Positions 33,899-36,162 of a stretch of DNA of 36,162 bases are shown here, piece after piece. The DNA comes from an uncultured Pelagibacteraceae bacterium (lineage in GTDB: Bacteria; Pseudomonadota; Alphaproteobacteria; Pelagibacterales; Pelagibacteraceae). The position numbers and the translations under genes were made by a program. The notes beneath the pieces were generated by a model, which was given only the letters and a program-made list of their open reading frames with translations, had not been told where the DNA came from and did not search any database. How positions within the stretch are numbered: position 1 is the stretch's first letter; the number at the start of each line of letters is the position of its first letter. The stretch spans positions 1 to 36,162 of the forward strand of contig CACLHJ010000005.1 of the NCBI GenBank assembly GCA_902606645.1. The letters run 5' to 3'.

Positions 33899-36162
<2,264 letters not shown>

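Overview
The window looks like a chromosomal segment of a streamlined, very AT-rich alphaproteobacterium, most likely SAR11 (Pelagibacterales). This is inferred from strong A/T codon bias, near-zero intergenic spacing (most neighbours overlap or lie within 20 bp), an alphaproteobacterial gene set (aatA-type aminotransferase, ELM1/COG3660 protein, carAB divergent from yqeY-dnaG-rpoD) and a DnaG with a degenerate zinc site. I see no insertion sequence, phage gene, CRISPR array or integrase. The window is core genome, and its oddities are in how core genes are built and arranged.

Region 1 (27-15,675, minus strand) is a division and cell-wall (dcw) operon. Read in transcription order it is mraZ, ftsZ, rsmH, ftsL, ftsI, a murE-murF fusion, mraY, murD, ftsW, murG, murC, murB and ddl. 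No internal gap exceeds 18 bp. It makes lipid II from UDP-MurNAc precursors (MurB, C, D, EF, MraY, MurG, Ddl) and the septal synthase that uses it (FtsW, FtsI, FtsL, FtsZ). A sigma70-type promoter with a perfect TTGACA lies ahead of mraZ and is overlapped by three TGGGN repeats spaced 10 bp apart, the known form of a MraZ operator. Unusually, ftsZ sits second in the operon rather than at its far end.

Region 2 (15,772-18,707) holds RNase P RNA (rnpB, minus), an AmpD/AmiD-type amidase (minus), mlaA-mlaC for outer-membrane lipid asymmetry (plus), and two minus-strand tRNA genes, Ile2(CAT) and Val(GAC). The tRNA genes sit directly downstream of rpoD. The tRNA-Val has a very non-canonical T-loop and D-loop.

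Region 3 (18,712-27,361) holds rpoD, dnaG and yqeY on the minus strand, divergent from carA-carB on the plus strand (carbamoyl phosphate for arginine and pyrimidines).

Region 4 (27,365-36,162) has a circularly permuted ATP-grasp protein divergent from an Anbu-type proteasome-like peptidase, which is half of a known four-gene peptide-modification cluster. Next come an ELM1-family protein paired with a 2OG-Fe(II) oxygenase-like protein, trxB followed by an extended SDR, an atypical SDR with an aspartate/prephenate aminotransferase, and the 5' part of uvrB, which runs off the window. No stretch longer than 300 bp lacks a gene.
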